A DNA stretch of 64,000 nt from a bacterium HR29 (GCA_002898215.1 BEIF01000002.1:310001-374000); one strand, 5' to 3'; counted from the first letter of the stretch, positions 17,013 to 26,202 are shown. Made by a program: numbers and translations. Notes: a model not told the origin generated them from the letters alone.

Positions 17013-17711
17013 TCAGAAGCGGAGTTCGAAGCGGCGGAAGAGCTCCCGATATCGTCCGTCCGGCCCTCGCCAGCTTTCCCGGACGTACCGCATGAAGTCG
17101 TCCTTGTCCGTGAACTGGCTGGCGTGGGCTGCCAGGGCGGCGATCTTCCGTTCGACGACGTCCGTGATGTCGACCTCGAAGTTCGGGTGGTTCGTGCCCC
17201 AGAGGAGCACCTCCTGCACCTTGTGGGTTTCCAGCCCCTCCGCGAGGTGTTCCGGGAAATTCAGGTGGTCGCGTGCCGCTGGGTAGATCGCATCGAGTGC
17301 GGCCGTCCCCGTGATGCGGTGGTCGGCGTGGTTGATGAAGCTGTCCCGGATGATGATGTCCGTCGGGTCGTGGGTGAGAACCGTGTGCGGCCGGTACCAC
17401 CGGAGCATTCGCACGAGCTCCCCGAGGAAGGCGCGGTCGTAGACCAGCTCGCCGTCTTCGTGGTCGAGGAAGAAGACGTCCTCGACTCCCATCCGGCGGC
17501 AGGCTTCGCGCTGCTCCTCCCGCCGGATGGCAGCCAGTCGCTTCGGGTCCATGCTCCGGTCCGAGGTTCCCTTCGCGCCGTTCGTGCAGACGAGGAACGC
17601 CACCTTCCACCCCGCGGCGACAAGGTGCATGACGTATCCCGCGCAGCCGAAATCCCCGTCGTCGGGGTGGGCAGCGATGACGAGGGCACGGCGGTCTTCG
17701 TGAGCGGACAT
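17013..17711 (-). CDS. PIG-L family deacetylase
   Basis: A 232-residue zinc-dependent N-deacetylase of the PIG-L/LmbE family, acting on N-acetylglucosaminyl conjugates such as precursors of low-molecular-weight thiols, or on glycans. The metal-binding A14HPDD motif is at residues 14-18, and the second metal element NHADH carries His128, Asp130 and His131. No glycosyltransferase or ligase of a thiol pathway is adjacent, so the substrate is open. The ATG at 17711 has GGGGGT upstream; an alternative ATG lies 21 bases earlier. It is divergent from lexA, sharing a 137-base promoter region, and lies 41 bases before queG, so the two may be cotranscribed. Confidence 0.85.
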   Translation of the reverse strand: MSAHEDRRALVIAAHPDDGDFGCAGYVMHLVAAGWKVAFLVCTNGAKGTSDRSMDPKRLAAIRREEQREACRRMGVEDVFFLDHEDGELVYDRAFLGELVRMLRWYRPHTVLTHDPTDIIIRDSFINHADHRITGTAALDAIYPAARDHLNFPEHLAEGLETHKVQEVLLWGTNHPNFEVDITDVVERKIAALAAHASQFTDKDDFMRYVRESWRGPDGRYRELFRRFELRF

Positions 17712-17770
17712 GTCGAGACCCCCGCTCACCATTCTCGCCCGCTGGCCAGCGAGCGGCCACGGAAGCCGGA

Positions 17771-17781
17771 TGTTCGGAACA
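17771..17781. promoter_or_regulatory. Inverted repeat TGTTCGGAACA between PIG-L gene and lexA
   Basis: A perfect 5-1-5 palindrome sits just upstream of the lexA -35 hexamer and about 60 bases before the PIG-L start. Its half sites (GTTC/GAAC) resemble LexA half sites in inverted order, so it could be a second operator for a regulator acting on either gene. Function inferred from position only. Confidence 0.35.
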
Positions 17782-17784
17782 GCG

Positions 17785-17814
17785 TTGACGATAATTGCGG
17801 GGCCCTGGTAGAGT
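17785..17814 (+). promoter_or_regulatory. Putative sigma-70 promoter of lexA
   Basis: TTGACG (17785-17790) and TAGAGT (17809-17814) are separated by 18 bases and fit the housekeeping consensus well. The LexA operator begins 6 bases after the -10 element, the expected place for repression. Confidence 0.6.
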
Positions 17815-17819
17815 TTCGG

Positions 17820-17833
17820 CGAACATCCGTTCG
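17820..17833. promoter_or_regulatory. LexA operator (SOS box) CGAACATCCGTTCG
   Basis: The 14-base dyad CGAAC-N4-GTTCG matches the Gram-positive/Bacillus-type SOS box and lies 16 bases before the lexA ATG, directly downstream of the -10 element. This is the classic autorepression arrangement. Confidence 0.8.
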
Positions 17834-17848
17834 CAAGGCCGGCCTGCA

Positions 17849-18487
17849 ATGCAAGACCTCTCTCCCCGCCAGATGAAGATCCTCGAGTTCCTCCGGTCTT
17901 ACATCGAGGAGCGGGATTATCCGCCTTCGATCCGCGAAATCCAGGAAGCCTGCGGCATCAGCAGCACGTCCGTCGTCGACTACAACCTCCGCAAGTTGGA
18001 GGAGAAGGGGTACATCCGCCGCGACCGGGACATCTCGCGGGGCATCGAGCTGCTCGGCCCGAACGGCCGCCGCCCGCGCATCGTGGAGGTGCCCATCCTC
18101 GGCACGATCGCTGCCGGCCAGCCCATCCCTGTGCCCACCGCCGACACCTGGCAAACGCAAGCGGTGGAGACGATCGCTGTCACCGAAGAGCTCCTCCGCG
18201 GCAAGACGAACGTTTTCGCCCTGAGGGTGAAAGGGACCTCGATGATCGAGGACCTCATCGACGACGGCGACATCGTGTTCCTCGAGCCGGTGACGACGGT
18301 GCGGGACGGGGACCGCGTCGCCGTTTGGCTGAAGGACCGCCAGGAGGTGACGCTGAAGCGCATCTATCGCGAGGGGAACCGGGTCCGCCTGCAGCCGGCC
18401 AACCGGAACATGGCGCCGATCTACACCGACCCCGAGAACGTCGAAATTCAGGGCCGCTTCATCTCCTCGCTCCGCCCGGCCGACTAG
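17849..18487 (+). CDS. lexA: LexA SOS-response repressor
   Basis: Represses SOS genes and is inactivated by RecA-stimulated self-cleavage. The 212-residue protein has an N-terminal winged helix (PPSIREIQEACGISSTSVVDYN), an Ala89-Gly90 cleavage site in GTIAAGQP, the catalytic Ser131 in KGTSM and Lys170 in VTLKR. The ATG at 17849 gives the usual LexA N-terminus; a longer in-frame reading would run through the operator. An SOS box overlaps its promoter, so it is autoregulated. The following ABC ATPase starts only 15 bases after its stop. Confidence 0.96.
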   Translation: MQDLSPRQMKILEFLRSYIEERDYPPSIREIQEACGISSTSVVDYNLRKLEEKGYIRRDRDISRGIELLGPNGRRPRIVEVPILGTIAAGQPIPVPTADTWQTQAVETIAVTEELLRGKTNVFALRVKGTSMIEDLIDDGDIVFLEPVTTVRDGDRVAVWLKDRQEVTLKRIYREGNRVRLQPANRNMAPIYTDPENVEIQGRFISSLRPAD

Positions 18488-18502
18488 GCGTCCCGCCCTT
18501 CA

Positions 18503-19522
18503 ATGGCCGCCCCTATCCTCGCCGTCCGCGGCCTCTCCGTTCGATATCGCTCGAAGGACGGGGAAACGTACGCCCTCGACGAAGTCAGCCTCGAACTGGC
18601 GCCGGGGGGCATCACCGCTGTGGTGGGCGAATCCGGCTGCGGAAAGTCCACCCTCGCCCTGGCCATCGTAGGGCTTCTGCCCGATGCCGCCGAGGTGCTC
18701 GGCGGTACGGTGGAGTACCGCGGCCGGGACCTGCTGACTCTCCCCGAATCGGAGCTGAGGAGCATCCGGGGCCGGCGGATCGCGGTCATCTTCCAGGACC
18801 CCGTGGCGGGCCTGAATCCTGTCCTCACCGTCGGCGATCAGGTCGCCGAGATCCTCACGGCCCACCTGCGGATGTCGCGGCGGGAGGCGAGGCGCCGCGC
18901 CGTCGATGTCCTCGAACACGTCGGCCTCCCCGACCCGGAACGCATCGCCCGGGCCTACCCCTTCCAACTTTCGGGCGGGATGTGCCAGCGGGTGATGATC
19001 GCCATCGCGACGGCGCTCGACCCCGAGATCCTCATCGCCGACGAGCCCACCAGCGCGCTCGATGTCACCGTGCAGGCACAGATTCTCCGGGAGATCGAGC
19101 GGCTGCGGCGCGAACGCGGCATGGCCGTCCTCCTCATCACCCACGATTTCGGTGTCGTGGCCCAGATGGCCGACGAGGTCTCGGTGATGTACGCGGGGCG
19201 CATCGTGGAACGAGGCCGGGTGGATACGCTCATGAAGCGCCCGCGTCACCCCTACGCCTACGCTTTGCTCAGCACGCTCCCCGGCGCGAACCGCCCCGAC
19301 CGGCCGCTGCCTTCCATCCCCGGGTCACCGCCGGAACTGTCGGAGCGAGCGGTGCACTGTCCGTTCGTTCCCCGCTGCTGGAAGGCCCTCGCTCGCTGCC
19401 GGACCGAGCCACCGCCGCACTTCGCGCACGCCGGGCCCGGTCACGAGGTCGCCTGTTACAACCCGGTCTGGCACGGGGACGACGCTAGTTCGAGCGCCTC
19501 CCAGAGCTCGGGCGAAAGGTGA
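18503..19522 (+). CDS. Oligopeptide/dipeptide ABC transporter ATP-binding protein (OppD/DppD-like)
   Basis: A 339-residue ATPase of the peptide/nickel import family. Walker A is GESGCGKST (42-50), the signature is LSGGMCQRV, Walker B is ILIADEPT and the H-loop is LLITHDF. The C-terminal oligo_HPY extension carries the Cys-rich segment [14 protein letters not shown] that binds a 4Fe-4S cluster in DppD. Its permeases and binding protein are not nearby, so it may serve a transporter encoded elsewhere. It follows lexA by 15 bases and could be cotranscribed. The 3' end overlaps the convergent HAD gene by 67 bases. Confidence 0.9.
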   Translation: MAAPILAVRGLSVRYRSKDGETYALDEVSLELAPGGITAVVGESGCGKSTLALAIVGLLPDAAEVLGGTVEYRGRDLLTLPESELRSIRGRRIAVIFQDPVAGLNPVLTVGDQVAEILTAHLRMSRREARRRAVDVLEHVGLPDPERIARAYPFQLSGGMCQRVMIAIATALDPEILIADEPTSALDVTVQAQILREIERLRRERGMAVLLITHDFGVVAQMADEVSVMYAGRIVERGRVDTLMKRPRHPYAYALLSTLPGANRPDRPLPSIPGSPPELSERAVHCPFVPRCWKALARCRTEPPPHFAHAGPGHEVACYNPVWHGDDASSSASQSSGER

Positions 19523-20202
19523 GCGATCGACCGGTCGGGCAGGGCGGGCGGCGCCTCCGGCAGTTTCAGTCGCCCGCGGTGGATCCACGTTGCCGTCAGC
19601 CCGCTGGCCTTCGCCCCGCCGATGTCCGCGTAGAGGTTGTCCCCGACCATCCAGGCGCGGTGCGGCTCGGCTCCCACCGACCGTAATGCATGTCCGAAGA
19701 CGAGGGGTGATGGTTTCCCGGCTCCGAACTCCCCCTCGATGACGATGACGTCGAAGTACCGCGCCAGCCCGAAGCGCTCCACCTTGTCGCGCTGGAGGGC
19801 CGCAGGTCCGTTCGTGAGCAGCCCGAGGCGGAACCCCTCGGTGCGGAGCCGTTCCAGCGTCTCGTACGTGTCGGCGAACGGCTGCAGCCGCGCTCGGTGC
19901 TCCTCCCCGTAACGCCGGGAGATGCGCGGCGCCCAGCCCGGGTCGAGACCTTCCGCGAGCAACGCCTGGCGAATGACCCGCTCCCTCGCCTCCTCGAGGC
20001 GGACGCGCCAGTGGGCTACCGCGCCCTCGTCCCGCCAGAACTCCGTGGCTTCCCGGCGGATGGCCTCTCGCAGCCGCTCCGGTTCGCAACCGAGCGGCGG
20101 GCACACCTCCGCCAGGACGACGGCCCAGGCCGCCTGCATGGCGGCGAACCCGTCGAGCAGCGTGTCGTCGAGATCGAAGAAGAGGGCCGTTGGCCGTTCC
20201 AT
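19456..20202 (-). CDS. HAD-superfamily hydrolase (YjjG/phosphoglycolate phosphatase-like)
   Basis: A 248-residue HAD phosphatase with motif I F9-D10-L-D12-D-T, motif II LLTNGP, Lys of motif III in GAGKPSP and motif IV MVGDNLYADIGGAK. The helical cap between motifs I and II makes it a type C1 enzyme of the YjjG or haloacid dehalogenase-like group. Substrate unknown; a small phosphate monoester or nucleotide is likely. The ATG at 20202 has GGGAGCGG just upstream. Confidence 0.87.
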   Translation of the reverse strand: MERPTALFFDLDDTLLDGFAAMQAAWAVVLAEVCPPLGCEPERLREAIRREATEFWRDEGAVAHWRVRLEEARERVIRQALLAEGLDPGWAPRISRRYGEEHRARLQPFADTYETLERLRTEGFRLGLLTNGPAALQRDKVERFGLARYFDVIVIEGEFGAGKPSPLVFGHALRSVGAEPHRAWMVGDNLYADIGGAKASGLTATWIHRGRLKLPEAPPALPDRSIAHLSPELWEALELASSPCQTGL

Positions 20203-20267
20203 CCGCTCCCAGTTTCGCACAGCCCGCTGCGAGGAGAACGTTGCCCTTCTTTCGAGCAATCGCTGGT

Positions 20268-20297
20268 CGTTGCAAGCGTTTGCGTCAGGAACGACAA
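20268..20297. promoter_or_regulatory. Inverted repeat upstream of cbiMN
   Basis: GTCGTT and AACGAC flank 18 bases that also contain the repeated word TTGC (TTGCAAGCGTTTGCG). It lies 43 bases before cbiMN and could be an operator for a metal or cobalamin regulator. No cobalamin riboswitch is visible in this short leader. Function is a guess. Confidence 0.3.
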
Positions 20298-20339
20298 TGG
20301 CCCCGGAGTCCTAGCACACTCAGCCGGAGCCGCGCTGCG

Positions 20340-21365
20340 ATGTTCCCTGCGCCCTTCCTCCTTCACGCACCCGACGGCTTCTTCTCCGTTCCCGTCTCCG
20401 TTGCCTTCTGGGTCGTCACGGCGGCTGTCCTCGCCATCTCCGTCCGCGAGGCGAACCGGAGCCTCGAGGAGCGGACGGTCCCGACCCTCGGCGTGCTGGC
20501 CGCGTTCATCTTCGCTGCCCAGATGGTGAATTTTCAGGTGGCCGGCGGCACATCAGGCCACCTGTTGGGGGGCGTGCTCGCCGCCGTCCTCCTCGGCCCC
20601 TGGGCGGGGAGCATCGTGATGGCCAGCGTCATCGCCGTCCAGGCGCTCGTCTTCCAGGACGGCGGGCTGGTCGTGATGGGCGCCAACATCTTCAACATGG
20701 GGATCATCGGCACGCTGGGTGGGTACGTCGTCTACCGGGCCATCGCAAGTCTGGGGCGCGGCTGGCGCTGGCAGCTCGGCGCCGCTGCTGTCGCGGCTTG
20801 GTTCGCCGTCGAGGCTGCGGCGGTCGTGACCGCCTTCCAGCTCGCCCTCTCGGACACCAGCCCGCTGAACGTGGCGCTGCCCGCGATGGCGGGCGTCCAC
20901 GCGCTCATCGGCCTCGGCGAGGCTGCGATCACCGTCGCCGCGCTCGCCTTCATCGCCTCGGTCCGCCCCGACCTGCTACAGGCGCGCGAGCGTGCCATCG
21001 CCGCCGGCGGCGAGGGGCACGCCGGTGGGCTTCGTGGCGCGCTCCGTTCCGGCCCGGCCTGGCTTGCCGCCGGTATCGTCGCGTCCGCCCTCGTCGTGGT
21101 CGTGCTGGCGCCGTTCGCCTCGGCCGACCCCGACGGCCTCCAGCGGGTGGCGACCGACTACGGCTTCGACACCGTGGCGCAGGCGAACCCGTACGAAATC
21201 CTTCCCGGCTACACGGTCCCCGGCCTCGGAGGGACGGCGTCGACGGTGGTCTCCGGCCTGCTCGGGGTGCTCCTCGTCCTGGCGGTGGTGCTCGGCGCGG
21301 CGAGGATCGTCGCTGCCCGGCGGGCCGCGCGACTCCAGCGTGAGGAGGCGTCCTCCACCGCATGA
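20340..21365 (+). CDS. cbiM: Cobalt ECF transporter substrate-binding component, CbiM-CbiN fusion
   Basis: Integral membrane cobalt-binding component of an energy-coupling-factor importer. The 341-residue protein has the CbiM core (about 8-215, with HAPDGFFS and the internal NFQVAGGTSGHLLGG motif that forms the metal site) followed by a hydrophobic helix, an A-DPDGLQ segment and a last helix typical of CbiN/PDGLE domains, so CbiM and CbiN are fused. The metal-binding His is at position 9 rather than at residue 2; no usual start codon exists just before it. The cbiQ ATG overlaps its stop. Confidence 0.88.
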   Translation: MFPAPFLLHAPDGFFSVPVSVAFWVVTAAVLAISVREANRSLEERTVPTLGVLAAFIFAAQMVNFQVAGGTSGHLLGGVLAAVLLGPWAGSIVMASVIAVQALVFQDGGLVVMGANIFNMGIIGTLGGYVVYRAIASLGRGWRWQLGAAAVAAWFAVEAAAVVTAFQLALSDTSPLNVALPAMAGVHALIGLGEAAITVAALAFIASVRPDLLQARERAIAAGGEGHAGGLRGALRSGPAWLAAGIVASALVVVVLAPFASADPDGLQRVATDYGFDTVAQANPYEILPGYTVPGLGGTASTVVSGLLGVLLVLAVVLGAARIVAARRAARLQREEASSTA

Positions 21366-22165
21366 GCGGTCTCGCGCTCGACCGCTACCTCCCGCGGGAG
21401 AGCCCCATCCATGCCCTCGATGCGCGGGTGAAGTTCCTCGTGGCTGTCGCCTTCATCCTCGCCGTCAGCCTGCTTCCCGCGGGAGCGTTCGCGTCCATCG
21501 CGATCGCCTGGGCGGCGATCGCGCTCGCCTCCGGTGCGGCGAAACTCGGCCCCTTTCGCCCCACCCGCAACGCCTTCTTCGCCCTGCCGTTCGTACTCGC
21601 CGCACTGCCGCTGGTGTTTACGCGCCCGGGTGAAGAGCTGTTCGCCCTGCCCCTCGGCGTGTTCACCCTCCGCGTTTCGGTCGAGGGGCTCGTCGCGTTC
21701 CTCACGATTGCTTCGAAGAGCTGGGTCGCGGTACAGGCGGCGCTGCTCCTCGCCTACACCACCCCGTTCCACGACCTCGTGGACGCGCTGCGGGCGCTTC
21801 GGCTCCCGACCATCTTCGTGACGACCGTCTCCTTCATGTACCGCTACCTGGCTGTCCTCTCCGACGAGGCGTCGCGCATGCTCCGCGCCCGCGCCGCCCG
21901 CTCGGGGAGCCGCGGCGGCCGCAGCGGTGGAAGGCTCCGCTGGCGCGCCGTGGTCGCCGGCCGAATCGTCGGTGCGCTCTTCATCCGCGCCTACGAGCGT
22001 AGCGAGCGCGTCTACCAGGCCATGCTCGCCCGCGGCTTCGAGGGGACGGTCCGCCCCCGCGCTTCCCGCGCGCTCCGCCGGCGGGAGTGGGCCGCGCTCG
22101 CACTCGCCGCGGCGCTCCTCGCCTCCTTCGAGGCTGCAGCCCACCTTTGGATTCCTGCGGTATGA
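21362..22165 (+). CDS. cbiQ: Cobalt ECF transporter T component CbiQ
   Basis: A 267-residue transmembrane coupling protein of the EcfT/CbiQ family with about five to six hydrophobic segments. The two coupling-helix signatures with Ala-Arg-Gly-type sequence are visible as LRARAARSGSRGG and AMLARGFEG. It connects the ATPase CbiO to the CbiMN unit. Start overlaps the cbiM stop by ATGA, and cbiO starts within its own stop, so the three genes form one tightly coupled operon. Confidence 0.9.
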   Translation: MSGLALDRYLPRESPIHALDARVKFLVAVAFILAVSLLPAGAFASIAIAWAAIALASGAAKLGPFRPTRNAFFALPFVLAALPLVFTRPGEELFALPLGVFTLRVSVEGLVAFLTIASKSWVAVQAALLLAYTTPFHDLVDALRALRLPTIFVTTVSFMYRYLAVLSDEASRMLRARAARSGSRGGRSGGRLRWRAVVAGRIVGALFIRAYERSERVYQAMLARGFEGTVRPRASRALRRREWAALALAAALLASFEAAAHLWIPAV

Positions 22166-22923
22166 ACCCCGCTGCAGCGGCCGATGCCCGCTCGGTGGAG
22201 CCACCCGACCCGGCCCGCTGGATCGAGGTCGAGCACCTCCATTTCGTCTATCCGAACGGGTACGAGGCCCTGAAGGGGATCGACCTCGTCATCGCTCGCG
22301 GCGAAAAGGTCGCGATCATCGGACCGAACGGTGCCGGCAAGAGCACGTTCCTCCTCCACCTCAACGGCATCCATCTCCCGTCCCACGGGCGCGTTCGTGT
22401 CGCCGGCATCGAAGTGACCCGCGCGACAGTGAAGCGCGTCCGGGCGGAGGTCGGGCTCGTCTTCCAGGACCCCGACGACCAGCTCTTCAGCCCGACGGTC
22501 TTCGAGGATGTCGCCTTCGGTCCCATCCACATGGGCCTATCGCCCGAAGAGGTACACCGCCGTGTCGAGGCCGCGCTCGCGAAGGTCGGGATGAGCGGCT
22601 TCGAACGCCGGGCGCCGTTCCACCTCTCCTTGGGGCAGCGGAAGCGCGTCGCCCTGGCCACGGTCCTTTCGATGGAGCCGAGCGTGCTCGTCTTGGACGA
22701 GCCCTCGGCTGGCCTCGACCCGCGTGGGCGCCGCGAGCTCATCGGCCTCCTGCGCACCTTCGATGAGACGCTGATCGCCAGCACCCATGACATGCGGCTC
22801 GTGGCCGAGGTGTTCCCTCGGACGGTCATCCTCGACGACGGCCGCATCGCCGCGGATGGGCCGACGGAGTTCATCCTGGCCGACGACGTCCTCCTCGAGG
22901 CCCACGGCCTGGAGCGGCCCTGA
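22162..22923 (+). CDS. cbiO: Cobalt ECF transporter ATPase CbiO
   Basis: A 253-residue ABC ATPase that drives the CbiMN-CbiQ importer. Walker A is GPNGAGKST, the Q-loop VFQDPDDQLFSPTV contains the diagnostic D-D-Q-L-F sequence of ECF ATPases, the signature is LSLGQRKRVA and Walker B VLVLDEPSAGLDPRG. Start ATG overlaps the cbiQ stop (ATGA). The gene ends 6 bases before the convergent ileS. Confidence 0.93.
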   Translation: MNPAAAADARSVEPPDPARWIEVEHLHFVYPNGYEALKGIDLVIARGEKVAIIGPNGAGKSTFLLHLNGIHLPSHGRVRVAGIEVTRATVKRVRAEVGLVFQDPDDQLFSPTVFEDVAFGPIHMGLSPEEVHRRVEAALAKVGMSGFERRAPFHLSLGQRKRVALATVLSMEPSVLVLDEPSAGLDPRGRRELIGLLRTFDETLIASTHDMRLVAEVFPRTVILDDGRIAADGPTEFILADDVLLEAHGLERP

Positions 22924-22929
22924 GGGGTG

Positions 22930-25900
22930 TCACGCCGCCGGCGTGTTCCGCCGTACCGCCAACGTCACCTGCTCGCCCTCGAGGTCGTGCGTCACGACGA
23001 ACGCATCGGGCGGCGGCTCTCCGCGGAGCAGCTCCGTCGAAAGGGTTTCGGCGGCGATGAAGGCGCCGTGCTCGCGCATCACCCGGTCGACGTCGGCCCC
23101 GCCCACGTACCAGGTCGTGATGCGGTCGGTGAGCTCGAAGCCAGCTTCTCTCCGCATGTCTTGGATGCGGCGGACGAGCTCACGGGCCAACCCTTCGTCG
23201 GCCAACTCGGGGGTGATGGTGGTGGTGATCGCGACGGTGTATCCCCCTTCCGCCGCCGCGGCGTACCCGTCGGCCTCGTGGAGCTCCAGAATGATGTCCT
23301 CCGGCTCCACGAGGCAGCCGGCGAGCTCCAATGAGCGGCCCCGCCGGACGGCGTCAGCCACCTCCTCCGCCGGCATGGCAGCCAGTGCCTCGCGGATCGC
23401 CGGCAGCGCCGACCCGTACTTTTTGCCGAGCGACGGGAGGTTCGGCTTCACGCTGTACCGCACGACCTCCCGTTCGTCCTCGAGGATACGAAGCGCCTTC
23501 GCGTTCAGCTCCTCAAGGATGAGGTGGTCGTGCTTCCGCAGCACCTCCGCTTCGGCGGGCGAGCGCGGTTTCACCGCCACTTCGAAGACCGGCTGCCGCA
23601 CCTTCAGGCGCGCCTTGGCCCGGGCTGCCCGGCCGAGCGAGCAGACCCGCTTCACGAGCTGCGTCTCGGCGTTCAGCCGCTCGTCGACGAGCGAACGGTC
23701 GGGCTGGGGCCAAGCAGCGAGGTGGACGCTGATTGGAGCCTCTGGGTCGAGCGTCCGTACCAGGTTCTGCCAGAGCTCTTCGGCCACGAATGGCGTGAAG
23801 GGCGCGAGCAGCTTCGCCAGCGTGACCAACGCGGTGTAGAGGGTGAAGTACGCCGCCTGTTTCTCCCGGTCGTCGGGGCGGACGCCTCGCCAGAAGCGCC
23901 GGCGGCTCCGCCGGACGTACCAGTTGGAAAGGTCGTCGACGAACGCCTCGATGGCCCGCCCGGCGGCGGTGGGGTCGTATCCCTCGAGTTCGCGGGTCAC
24001 GCGGTCGACGAGGGCGTTCAGCTCGCTCAGAAGCCAGCGGTCGAGCTCCGGGAGCGGGCCGTCGGGCCGCTGGCGCGGGTCGACCCGGTCGATGTTCGCG
24101 TACGAAACGAAGAAGCTGTAGGTGTTCCACAGCGTCAGGAGGAAGCGCCGCAGGCACTCCTCCACCAGGGCCGCGCTGAACCGCCGCGGCGAACCCGCGG
24201 GGGTGGCGGTGTACATGTACCACCGCACCGCGTCTGCCCCGTGGGCCTCGATGACGTCCCAGGGCTCCACGACGTTGCCCCGGCTCTTCGACATCTTCTG
24301 GCCCTTCTCGTCGAGGATGTGCCCCAAGACGATGACGTTCCGGAAGGCGATCCCCTCCGGTACTGCGCCCACGGCGTGGAGGAGCGTGGCCTCGGCGTGG
24401 AGGGTGTAGAACCAGCCACGGGTCTGGTCGATCGCTTCGCAGATGAAGTCCGCCGGGAAGTGTCGCTGGAACTCCTCCCGGTGCTCGAAGGGGTAGTGCC
24501 ACTGGGCGTAGGGCATGGCCCCGCTGTCGAACCACGCGTCGGCCACCTCCGGCACGCGCCGCATTTCGCCCCCGCACGCCTCGCAGCGGAGCAGGATCTC
24601 GTCGATGAACGGCCGGTGGAAGTCATCGAGCCGAGCGGCCTTGTCGGGTTCCACCGCCCGGGCCACCAATTCCGCGCTGGAGCCGATGCACGTCTGGGCT
24701 CCGCACACGGTACAAACCCAGAAGGGGAGCGGCGTGCCCCAGTACCGTTCTCGGCTCACCGCCCAATCGACGTTGTTCTCCAACCAGTTGCCGAAACGGC
24801 CGTGCTTCACGTGTCCCGGGTACCAGTTGATGCGCTCGTTGTTGGCGATGAGCGCGTCCTTGTGCCGCGTCGTGCGGATGTACCAGCTCGGCTTGGCGTA
24901 GTACAGGAGCGGCGTGCCACACCGCCAGCAGAAGGGGTACGTGTGGCGAATGGTCTCGCTCCGCAGCAGCAGCCCCCGCGCCTTCAGGTCGGCCAGCACG
25001 TCGCGGTCGGCGTCCTTCACGAACTTTCCTCCGCCCGGCAGGCCGGCCGCCATAATCCCGCGCGTGTCCACCGGCTGGACGAAGAGGAGCCCCTCGCGCT
25101 TGCCGGCTTCGAAGTCCTCCGCCCCGAAGGCGGTCGCCACGTGCACGATGCCGGTTCCGTCTTCGAGCGACACGAAGTCGGCCCCGATGACGCGGCGGAG
25201 ACCGTCGGTCCCGGTGCCGTCGGGCAACGGCTGCAGCCGTCCCTCGGCATCGAATCGGCGGGCTGGCACCCCGGCATCCTCCGGCCGGTAGAGCGGCTCG
25301 TAGCGCAGCCCCACCAGCATCCGGCCGGGCAGGACCATCAGGGGCGAAGGCGCGTCCGGCCCCAGCACCCGCTGGGCGAGCGCCTCGGCCACCACCAGCC
25401 GTTCGTCGCCCACCTCGTAGACGCCGTACGGCGCATCCGGCCTCACCGCCAGGGCCACGTTCCCGGGTAGCGTCCAGGGAGTCGTCGTCCAGGCGACGAG
25501 GAAGAGACGGTCCCCCATCGGTCGGTCTTGGGGGTGGCCCCGTTCGAAGAGGGCTTCGTCCGTCACCCGGAACTTCACGAAGACCGACGGGTCGGGGACG
25601 TTCTCCTCGTAGCCCTGGGCTACCTCGTGGTCGCTCAGGCTCGTCCCGCAGCGCGGGCAGTGGGGCGTCGTGCGGTAGTCCTGGTAGATGAGCCCGGCGT
25701 CCCAGAGCTGCTTGAAGACCCACCAGCACGACTCGATGTACGAGTTGTGCCAGGTGACGTACGGGTTCTCCATGTCGGCCCAGAAGCCGATCCGCTCGGA
25801 GAGCTTCGTCCAATCTTCGACGTATCGGCTGACGCTCTCCTTGCACCGCTCGTTGAAGGCGGCGATGCCGTAGGCTTCGATTTCGGGCTTCGACTTCAGC

Positions 25901-26202
25901 CCCAGCTCCTTTTCGATCTCCAGCTCCACGGGGAGGCCGTGCGTATCCCACCCGCCTTTCCGGGGCACGCGGTACCCCTGCATGGTCTTGAAGCGGGGGA
26001 TGAGGTCCTTGAAGACGCGAGACAGTACGTGATGGATCCCGGGGCGGTTGTTCGCCGTCGGGGGGCCCTCGTAGAACACGAAGAGCCGGTCGGCCGGGCG
26101 CTCTTCGACGCTCCGGCGAAAGATCTCCTCCCGCCGCCAGAACTCCAGAATCCGCTCTTCCAGCTCGGGAAAGCGGACTTTCGGGTCGACGGGCCTGAAC
26201 AT
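22930..26202 (-). CDS. ileS: Isoleucyl-tRNA synthetase, eukaryote-like type
   Basis: Charges tRNA-Ile. The 1090-residue enzyme has the class I HIGH-like element in GPPTANNRPGIHHV (residues 47-59), KMSKS at 636-640, an editing domain between them with TTPWTLPGN, and the C-terminal anticodon-binding domain. It lacks the bacterial C-terminal zinc finger layout and instead ends in the long domain (ITTTITPELADEGLARELVR) found in eukaryotic and type 2 bacterial IleRS, a class often naturally less sensitive to mupirocin. The ATG at 26202 begins the conserved N-terminus; longer readings are not supported. No T-box leader was seen. Confidence 0.95.
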   Translation of the reverse strand: MFRPVDPKVRFPELEERILEFWRREEIFRRSVEERPADRLFVFYEGPPTANNRPGIHHVLSRVFKDLIPRFKTMQGYRVPRKGGWDTHGLPVELEIEKELGLKSKPEIEAYGIAAFNERCKESVSRYVEDWTKLSERIGFWADMENPYVTWHNSYIESCWWVFKQLWDAGLIYQDYRTTPHCPRCGTSLSDHEVAQGYEENVPDPSVFVKFRVTDEALFERGHPQDRPMGDRLFLVAWTTTPWTLPGNVALAVRPDAPYGVYEVGDERLVVAEALAQRVLGPDAPSPLMVLPGRMLVGLRYEPLYRPEDAGVPARRFDAEGRLQPLPDGTGTDGLRRVIGADFVSLEDGTGIVHVATAFGAEDFEAGKREGLLFVQPVDTRGIMAAGLPGGGKFVKDADRDVLADLKARGLLLRSETIRHTYPFCWRCGTPLLYYAKPSWYIRTTRHKDALIANNERINWYPGHVKHGRFGNWLENNVDWAVSRERYWGTPLPFWVCTVCGAQTCIGSSAELVARAVEPDKAARLDDFHRPFIDEILLRCEACGGEMRRVPEVADAWFDSGAMPYAQWHYPFEHREEFQRHFPADFICEAIDQTRGWFYTLHAEATLLHAVGAVPEGIAFRNVIVLGHILDEKGQKMSKSRGNVVEPWDVIEAHGADAVRWYMYTATPAGSPRRFSAALVEECLRRFLLTLWNTYSFFVSYANIDRVDPRQRPDGPLPELDRWLLSELNALVDRVTRELEGYDPTAAGRAIEAFVDDLSNWYVRRSRRRFWRGVRPDDREKQAAYFTLYTALVTLAKLLAPFTPFVAEELWQNLVRTLDPEAPISVHLAAWPQPDRSLVDERLNAETQLVKRVCSLGRAARAKARLKVRQPVFEVAVKPRSPAEAEVLRKHDHLILEELNAKALRILEDEREVVRYSVKPNLPSLGKKYGSALPAIREALAAMPAEEVADAVRRGRSLELAGCLVEPEDIILELHEADGYAAAAEGGYTVAITTTITPELADEGLARELVRRIQDMRREAGFELTDRITTWYVGGADVDRVMREHGAFIAAETLSTELLRGEPPPDAFVVTHDLEGEQVTLAVRRNTPAA

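Noticed and set aside
20203-20339. Cobalamin riboswitch before the cobalt transporter
   Set aside because: The leader is only 137 bases, too short for the aptamer, and no B12-box core was found.
23524-25470. A 648-codon plus-strand open frame inside ileS
   Set aside because: Complement of the IleRS gene, which has HIGH-like and KMSKS motifs; the shadow is rich in Val/Arg/Gly with no domain.
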